Both the position numbers and the translations under genes were made by a program. The notes under the pieces are model-generated. The model did not search any database, was not told the origin of the DNA, and saw nothing but the letters and a program-made list of their open reading frames with translations. A stretch of DNA of 64,000 bases from Rothia amarae (GTDB lineage Bacteria > Actinomycetota > Actinomycetes > Actinomycetales > Micrococcaceae), in NCBI RefSeq assembly GCF_014705945.2, contig NZ_CP061538.1, positions 124,001 to 188,000 of the forward strand, given 5' to 3'. Positions within the stretch are counted from its first letter, which is position 1. The number at the start of each line of letters is the position of its first letter. Below are positions 58,916 through 64,000 of the stretch, in pieces.

Positions 58916-61156
58916 CTAATTCCGCTCGAAACGGTTCAAGCGCATGGAGTTCAGCACTACGAAGACCGAGCTAAACGCCATTGCCGCAGCGGCAATCATG
59001 GGGTTGAGTAAGCCTGCAGCCGCCACAGGAATAGCGACAACGTTATAACCAAATGCCCAGAACAGGTTGGACTTAATCAACTTGAGGGTTGCTTTTGAAA
59101 GACGGATAGAAGTGGGGATTGATTCCAAATCAGAGCGCATGATGGTGAGGTCGGCGGCTTCCATCGCAACATCGGTGCCTGAACCCATCGCGATGCCGAG
59201 GTCTGCGCGAGCAAGAGCGGCGGCGTCGTTCACGCCATCACCCACCATTGCCACAACGCGTCCCTCGCTCTGAAGCTGCTTAATTTTCTCCACCTTGTCC
59301 TCAGGGGAGACGCCGGCGAAAACATCGTGCGGATCAATGCCCACCTGGGTGGCGACGGCGCGCGCAACCGGCTCGGCGTCGCCCGTCAAAAGAACCGGGC
59401 GTAACCCCTGGCTCTTGAGCTTTTCAATCGCTGAAATGGCGTCTGACTTAGGCGTATCTTGCAGGCAAAGCAATCCGGCTACATTACCGTCTAATGCCAC
59501 AATAACCGTGGTGAAACCGCTCTCTTGCTGGGCGCGAAGTTGCCCCTGCTGGTCAGAAGTGAGTGAAATACCTTCGGCTTCCAAGAAGGACTGCTGACCT
59601 ACCACTACGGTGTGGGTTGCACCGTCTAGCTCAACGTTGCCACGTACCCCGCCGCCGGGAGCGGACTCAAAGTTCTGTACAGCAGGGAGGGAGCCAGATT
59701 TTTGACCAAAAGTAGCGATAGCCTGCGCAATCGGGTGTTCCGAACGAGCTTCGACAGCCGCTGCCGCGCGAACCATTAAATTGCGGTTATCGGAGAATTC
59801 TACGGCGTCGACCACCTCAAGTTTTCCCTCGGTGACAGTGCCGGTTTTATCCATAACGATAGTGTTCGCCCCGCGCGTGTCTTCAAGAACCTGCGCCGAA
59901 CGGATCAAAATACCGAGTTGTGAACCACGGCTGGTACCGGCCAACAGGGCGGTAGGAGTAGCGAGCCCAAGCGCGCAGGGGCAGGCAATAACGATGACGG
60001 ATACCGCAGCCACGAAAGCCGCGTTAGTATCGCCAGTGAACACCCACCAGCCAACGAAAGTTGCAAGAGCAATAGCGATTACCACGGGTACGAAAACCGC
60101 TGAGATTCTATCTGCCAGACGAGCAATAGGCGCCTTGGTCGACTGCGCTTCAGCAACCATGCGGCCCATCTGTGCCAGCGTGGTTTCGGATCCCACCCGA
60201 GTTGCCTTCACCGTGAGCGCACCCGATGTATTAATCGTGGCGCCGGTAACGGTATCGCCCTCTGCCACCTCTACCGGCACAGATTCCCCGGTTAGCAGAG
60301 AAGTATCGATGGCGGAACGACCAGAAATGACGACGCCATCGGTAGCGATTTTTTCGCCAGGATGAACGACGAACTCGTCGTCGGGCCTTAAATCTTTCAC
60401 CGGAATGCTTATTTCACGGCCATTCTGAATAACTGTGGCGTTCTTCGCCCCAAGGTCCAGAAGCTTACGCAATGCCTCCGACGACTGGCGTTGAGTGCGA
60501 GCCTCAATATAGCGACCAATCAGAAGAAATAGCGCAATCATGGTGGTCGAATCAAAATAAAGCAGATGATCCATGCCATGACCGCCCATGCCGGCGTGCG
60601 CGGTCATCATCGGATCAGTAAGAAGCTGCCACAACGAGAAAAGATAACTCGACGCCACGCCTAAAGAAATGAGCGTGTCCATCGTAAAACTGCCGTGCCT
60701 CAAGTTGGTTAGAGCCGACTTGTGGAATGGCCAAGACGCCCACGTCGCCACCGGCAACGCCAACAATGCTACAACCCAGCCCCAGTGCGGAAACTGGAAC
60801 GTGCTAAACATCGAAATCAGAAAAACCGGAACCGCAAAAACAAGCGTGAACCAAATGCGCTTGCGGAAAGAAGACAGTGACCTCAGTCCGGTCTCCTCTT
60901 CCTGCTCGTCGGCAGAGCCCTCGGCTGACTGAAGTTTCGCCTCATAACCGGCATTTTTAACGGTCTCAATAATTTGCTCATCAGAGACATTTGCCGGCAC
61001 AATCACACGCGCCGACTCCAGGGGAAGGTTCACCGAAGGATCCACACCCTCGATCTTGCGCAACTTACGTTCCACGCGGCCAACACAGGATGCGCATGTC
61101 ATCCCGCTAATATCGAGATTGAGGATGCGTTCAGATTCGGGGGCTTGGGTTTGCAT
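58916..61156 (-). CDS. copA: Copper-exporting P1B-type ATPase
   Basis: The 746-residue protein has one heavy-metal-binding domain (GMTCASCVGRVERKL) and eight membrane helices. The metal-transport motif CPC lies in VIACPCALGLATPTAL, the phosphorylated Asp in DKTGTVTEG, the P1B-specific HP pair in SEHPIAQAI, and the hinge is GDGVNDAAALA. A Met/His segment (MMTAHAGMGGHGMDH) between early helices is likely to bind copper outside. It exports Cu+ from the cytoplasm. It follows csoR and copZ on the same strand; the copZ-copA gap holds a long structured repeat. Confidence 0.95.
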   Translation of the reverse strand: MQTQAPESERILNLDISGMTCASCVGRVERKLRKIEGVDPSVNLPLESARVIVPANVSDEQIIETVKNAGYEAKLQSAEGSADEQEEETGLRSLSSFRKRIWFTLVFAVPVFLISMFSTFQFPHWGWVVALLALPVATWASWPFHKSALTNLRHGSFTMDTLISLGVASSYLFSLWQLLTDPMMTAHAGMGGHGMDHLLYFDSTTMIALFLLIGRYIEARTQRQSSEALRKLLDLGAKNATVIQNGREISIPVKDLRPDDEFVVHPGEKIATDGVVISGRSAIDTSLLTGESVPVEVAEGDTVTGATINTSGALTVKATRVGSETTLAQMGRMVAEAQSTKAPIARLADRISAVFVPVVIAIALATFVGWWVFTGDTNAAFVAAVSVIVIACPCALGLATPTALLAGTSRGSQLGILIRSAQVLEDTRGANTIVMDKTGTVTEGKLEVVDAVEFSDNRNLMVRAAAAVEARSEHPIAQAIATFGQKSGSLPAVQNFESAPGGGVRGNVELDGATHTVVVGQQSFLEAEGISLTSDQQGQLRAQQESGFTTVIVALDGNVAGLLCLQDTPKSDAISAIEKLKSQGLRPVLLTGDAEPVARAVATQVGIDPHDVFAGVSPEDKVEKIKQLQSEGRVVAMVGDGVNDAAALARADLGIAMGSGTDVAMEAADLTIMRSDLESIPTSIRLSKATLKLIKSNLFWAFGYNVVAIPVAAAGLLNPMIAAAAMAFSSVFVVLNSMRLNRFERN

Positions 61157-61207
61157 GAGTGAATCCTTTCGTGAAGATTTGGCGGTCTGAATCGGGCGCC
61201 ATGGGTA

Positions 61208-61326
61208 TCACAGAACGCCTTAGCCCGTGCCCTGCCGCACGGGCGTCAGCGGGCATCGCAGGAACGCCGCTTAACGATCGAGGTCGCTCTGCGACCGACG
61301 GGAGTTTTCTAAGGCGTTCTGCGATG
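61208..61326 (-). repeat. Structured inverted repeats between copZ and copA with competing pairings
   Basis: CTAAGGCGTTCTG (61309-61321) can pair with CAGAACGCCTTAG (61211-61223). The partly overlapping GGCGTTCTGCGATGC can instead pair with GCATCGCAG..AACGCC (61253-61267). Local stems GGTCGC/GCGACC and CCCGTGC/GCACGGG fill the centre. The two long pairings exclude each other, as in an attenuator, though a dispersed repeat is also possible. Confidence 0.65.
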
Positions 61327-61370
61327 CTCGTGGAGCCCAATTCCCAGCGCGAGCTACTGCTAGGGGGCGT

Positions 61371-61586
61371 CTACTTGACGAGCTCGTATCCGGCTTCGGC
61401 AATCGCAGCCTCAACCTTGGCGTCGTCCAGCTCTCCGTCGTGGTCGATGGTGATGGTGGACTGCCCATCCTTGACTACTTCTACGTTGACTTCGTTGACG
61501 TTTTCGATTTCTTGAACTTCTTCGGTGACGGATGCTGCGCAGTGTTGGCAGGTGAGTCCGGTGGCGTGTACAACGGTTGCTGACAT
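61371..61586 (-). CDS. copZ: Copper chaperone CopZ
   Basis: The 71-residue single heavy-metal-associated domain has the copper motif in GLTCQHCAASV (C-x-x-C) and an otherwise acidic ferredoxin-like fold (VNVEVVKDGQSTITIDHDG). It carries Cu+ to CopA and to the regulator. The start has AAGGAG at good spacing. It is the second gene of csoR-copZ-copA, 45 bp after csoR. Confidence 0.94.
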   Translation of the reverse strand: MSATVVHATGLTCQHCAASVTEEVQEIENVNEVNVEVVKDGQSTITIDHDGELDDAKVEAAIAEAGYELVK

Positions 61587-61631
61587 GGTGTTTCTCCTTG
61601 GTTGTTGTATTTTTGGGGTGCTCCGCGCAGG

Positions 61632-61988
61632 TTAGCTGCGGAGAAGTCTTGAGATGGCGGCGGTGGCTTCGATGACCTTGTCTTGGACAATTTCTGGGTT
61701 GCCGGTATCGCGTGATTCGTTGGCGGCATTGACGACGCAGTGGGCGATGTGTTCTTCGAGGAGCCCGATGGATACCGCGTGCATTGCCTTATTGATAGCG
61801 GAAATCTGGGTGAGGATGTCGATGCAGTATTTATCTTCATCAACCATTCGCTGAATCCCACGAACTTGGCCTTCGATGCGGCGGAGGCGTTTGAGATATG
61901 CCTCTTTGCTGGCGGAGTAGCCGTGATTGCCTTCGGCGCAGCAGTCGCAGGAATCGGGGGCGATTGCGTCGGGAGATTCGATGGTCAT
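61632..61988 (-). CDS. csoR: Copper-sensing repressor CsoR
   Basis: 118 residues from the ATG at 61988 (AAAGG before it; ten earlier codons overlap the operator region). The four-helix DUF156 fold shows as YLKRLRRIEGQVRGIQRMVDEDKYCIDILTQISAINKAMHAVSIGLLEEHIAHCVVNA. The copper ligands C-x-H-C pattern lies in KYCIDIL and EEHIAHC. An N-terminal DSCDCCAEGNHG stretch adds further Cys. It represses the copper operon until it binds Cu+. The matching operator lies just upstream. Confidence 0.94.
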   Translation of the reverse strand: MTIESPDAIAPDSCDCCAEGNHGYSASKEAYLKRLRRIEGQVRGIQRMVDEDKYCIDILTQISAINKAMHAVSIGLLEEHIAHCVVNAANESRDTGNPEIVQDKVIEATAAISRLLRS

Positions 61989-62016
61989 TGTTGCCTTTCG
62001 TCGTTCTGTGTTAAAC

Positions 62017-62037
62017 ATATACCCCTAGGGGGTATAT
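62017..62037. promoter_or_regulatory. CsoR operator
   Basis: ATATACCCC and GGGGTATAT form a perfect palindrome around TAG, matching the known TACCCC/GGGGTA CsoR box. It lies 29 bp before the csoR start and 76 bp before the divergent GH15 gene. Autoregulation of the copper operon is expected. Confidence 0.9.
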
Positions 62038-62112
62038 TTCAAGGGGTGATTTCGCATCGTTCATCTTTAAAACTAAGTCGAGTTACTTTTAGGGTTACGT
62101 TAGTGTTAAAGC

Positions 62113-64000
62113 ATGGCTTCTTTTATCGAGGATTACGCCCTGCTTTCAGACATGAACACTGCCGCGCTCGTGTCTCGCGCAGGATCAATCGACTGGTTCT
62201 GCGCACCCCGCTTTGACTCGGGGGCAGTATTCGCCTCCCTGTTGGGCGATCGCGAAAACGGACGTTGGCTTCTAGCACCCCTGGAATCAGTCAATCCTTC
62301 CCCTGTAGAAGAAGTCCGTACTGAACGCTCCTACCGCGAAAATACTTTTATTTTGCAAACAGTGTGGCACGTGGGCGAAGCGAGCGTGCGAGTCACAGAT
62401 TTCATGCCCCTTGCCGGCGGAACCGCGATTGTTCGCAGTGTGGAAGGACTCACCGGCGAAGTCACCATGCTCCAAGAGCTAAACATGCGATTCGATAGTG
62501 GAAAGACGACGCCGTGGGTGACCCAGTATGACGGCCCCGCAGACTCCACCGGCGCTGTTGATGTCTCCCAATCCATGCTGGTAGGTATGGCAGGGCCTCA
62601 CGCACTAGTCTTCCGCGGAGACACTATCCCAGAAGGTCAGTACGGCAACCACACCGATACCTTCACTGTTTCAGCAGGTCAGAACTACGTTTTTTCGCTG
62701 AATTATTTTGCTTCCAACCACAACCCGCCGGCACCCATCGACTACTCCACAGCCATCACCTACACCACCGCGCAGTGGACCGAATGGTCAGACCTCTATG
62801 TTCCGCCAGCCATTGCAGAGGCAACCGAAAACGAGATTTCAGCCATCCGCACCGTGCCGAATGAAGAGATAAGTGCCGAAAGCACGACGTCGTCCAGCAT
62901 CGGACTCCCCTCGACAAATCGCGAAGGCGAAGCCATCACCAATACGCAGCTTCCCGAAATTGACCTTGCCACCTATCACGAGCTGGCGCAGACCGCTATG
63001 CATCCGATTGTGCCCAGCACCCCCGAGCAGATTCAAACGCAAAATGATGAGTCATACCGCGAAGCTCGCCTGCGCTCACTGCTGGTGCTACGCGCCCTGA
63101 TTTCCCGCGAAACCGGCGGTTTGGTGGCGGCTGCAACGACGTCGCTGCCCGAAACTGTCGGTGGACGCCGCAACTGGGACTTCCGCTTTTCCTGGTTGCG
63201 CGATGTTGCCATGGCAATGGAAGTAACGCTTGCCCACGGTCACGAACGTGAAACTGCTCAGTTGCGTAACTGGATTATGCGGGCGGTGGCAAATAGCCCC
63301 TATAATCTGCATTCGGTTTACGGCGTGGCGGGTGAGAAAGACGACTTGGAACGACGTCTTGCCTTGCCAGGCTATGAAAATTCGCAGCCGGTTCGCGCAG
63401 GTAATGGCTCAGATGACCGCTTCCAGGGTGATGCGCTAGGGCAGGTGCTCGTCACTTTTGCGCATCTTCGCGAAAACGGTGTGGGAGAGGACCAACTGTC
63501 CTGGTCGCTTCAAAAAGCCCTCCTAAATTCGGCGTCTGAACGAATTGGCCAACCTGACCAGTCCATGTGGGAAATCAAGGGTGACCCCCATGTATTTACC
63601 CACTCACAGGCAATGCTCTGGGCGGCTTTCAATGCGGGAATTTCGGCGGTGCAAGAGCACGGGTTGGACGGCGACGTCGAACTCTGGGCTCAGTGCCGCG
63701 ATCGCCTTGCTCAGGATATTCTCTCGCAAGGTTTCAATACTGAACTGAACTCGTTTGTGCAAACCTACGGGGGTACGCACGTCGATGCTTCGCTGTTGCA
63801 ACTGGCGCAAATAGGTATGGTGACATGGGACGACCCCCGCATGATGGGCACCGTCGCACGCATTGAACGCGAGCTTCAGCATGAATCGGGCATGATTTAT
63901 CGTTATATCAACGTGCGTGGGTTTGACGGTTTCGAAGATCAAGATAACCTGCATTTTGCCGCATCCCTCTGGTTGGCGGAACACTACATTCGTTCAGGCA
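62113..64000 (+). CDS. Glycoside hydrolase family 15 enzyme (partial, cut by right edge)
   Basis: The frame is open from the ATG at 62113 to the window end, 629 codons without a stop. It starts SFIEDYALLSDMNTAALVSR and GSIDWFCAPRFDSGAVFASLLG, the typical GH15 glucoamylase/trehalase opening, and later has TGGLVAAATTSLPE then GGRRNWDFRFSWLRDVAMAM, the family core with the catalytic-site Arg/Asp. Between QWTEWSDLYVPP and REARLRSLLVL, about 80 extra Glu/Thr/Ser-rich residues interrupt the usual join. In actinobacteria this group often splits trehalose. The C-terminal end lies beyond the window. Confidence 0.88.
   Translation, partial: MASFIEDYALLSDMNTAALVSRAGSIDWFCAPRFDSGAVFASLLGDRENGRWLLAPLESVNPSPVEEVRTERSYRENTFILQTVWHVGEASVRVTDFMPLAGGTAIVRSVEGLTGEVTMLQELNMRFDSGKTTPWVTQYDGPADSTGAVDVSQSMLVGMAGPHALVFRGDTIPEGQYGNHTDTFTVSAGQNYVFSLNYFASNHNPPAPIDYSTAITYTTAQWTEWSDLYVPPAIAEATENEISAIRTVPNEEISAESTTSSSIGLPSTNREGEAITNTQLPEIDLATYHELAQTAMHPIVPSTPEQIQTQNDESYREARLRSLLVLRALISRETGGLVAAATTSLPETVGGRRNWDFRFSWLRDVAMAMEVTLAHGHERETAQLRNWIMRAVANSPYNLHSVYGVAGEKDDLERRLALPGYENSQPVRAGNGSDDRFQGDALGQVLVTFAHLRENGVGEDQLSWSLQKALLNSASERIGQPDQSMWEIKGDPHVFTHSQAMLWAAFNAGISAVQEHGLDGDVELWAQCRDRLAQDILSQGFNTELNSFVQTYGGTHVDASLLQLAQIGMVTWDDPRMMGTVARIERELQHESGMIYRYINVRGFDGFEDQDNLHFAASLWLAEHYIRSG

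Overview
The window is a chromosomal segment of a mid-GC actinobacterium. Sortase signals of the LAHTG type, the gene families present, abundant GTG/TTG starts and strong Shine-Dalgarno sites all fit the Micrococcaceae. Rothia is my best guess, from general knowledge rather than any search. A perfect parS site at 16.26 kb suggests the segment lies within the ParB loading domain around oriC. No tRNA, rRNA or CRISPR array was seen.

Layout. 0-2.1 kb: a DJ-1/PfpI gene cut by the left edge, an XRE/DUF2975 pair, a small membrane protein and a GyrI-like protein. 2.4-7.5 kb: a secreted Tat-type protein frameshifted in a C tract, a fibrinogen-like/beta-propeller secreted protein, a Nudix-HAD fusion and a secreted papain-like protease. 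7.8-11.5 kb: deoD, a metallo-hydrolase, a HAD phosphatase, a cupin, a decayed PfpI gene and a GNAT acetyltransferase. 11.7-16.1 kb: the ktrB-ktrA potassium uptake pair, an ArsD-like protein with a Cys tail and a large acidic protein. 16.2-21.4 kb: parS, gabT, a formamidase cluster with two zinc-ribbon proteins, and an amino-acid permease. 21.4-27.5 kb: envelope proteins, including an LAHTG-anchored 5'-nucleotidase, and a sucrase/ferredoxin-like protein. 27.5-38.1 kb: an S4 protein, acetyltransferases, a flavin-binding protein, MATE, two TPM-domain proteins, DUF1846 and an SPFH protein. 38.1-42.5 kb: a serine-use cluster (YheO-like regulator, sdaA, sdaC). 42.5-45.5 kb: an SDR-TspO fusion, a CPBP protease and a membrane protein with no usual start codon. 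45.6-49.9 kb: a MutT plus PLD-nuclease/DUF3427-helicase module split by an IS5-like element. 50.4-53.9 kb: pdxT, pdxS and divergent pdxR. 54-58.7 kb: a Rib-like LAHTG surface protein, membrane proteins, and an ECF sigma / zinc-finger-Asp23 envelope-stress group. 58.9-62.0 kb: csoR-copZ-copA with a CsoR box. 62.1 kb to the end: a GH15 enzyme cut by the right edge.

Genes that work together: pdxR/pdxS/pdxT (PLP synthesis and control); sdaC/sdaA/regulator (serine import and deamination); csoR/copZ/copA (copper export); ktrB/ktrA (potassium); the sigma factor, anti-sigma-Asp23 fusion and further Asp23-type proteins (envelope stress); fmdA with FmdB-type zinc ribbons (formamide use).

The most unusual content is non-coding. 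Three families of long hairpins each occur twice. A fourth hairpin carries two perfect DnaA boxes in its stem. Two ~150-nt structured elements at 24 kb and 51 kb share a core but have compensating changes in their outer stems. Gene decay is also visible: an IS-split nuclease-helicase whose frame is restored by excision, a PfpI remnant, an internally deleted LysE gene, and two short-repeat frameshifts near start codons that could be phase-variable or could be errors.
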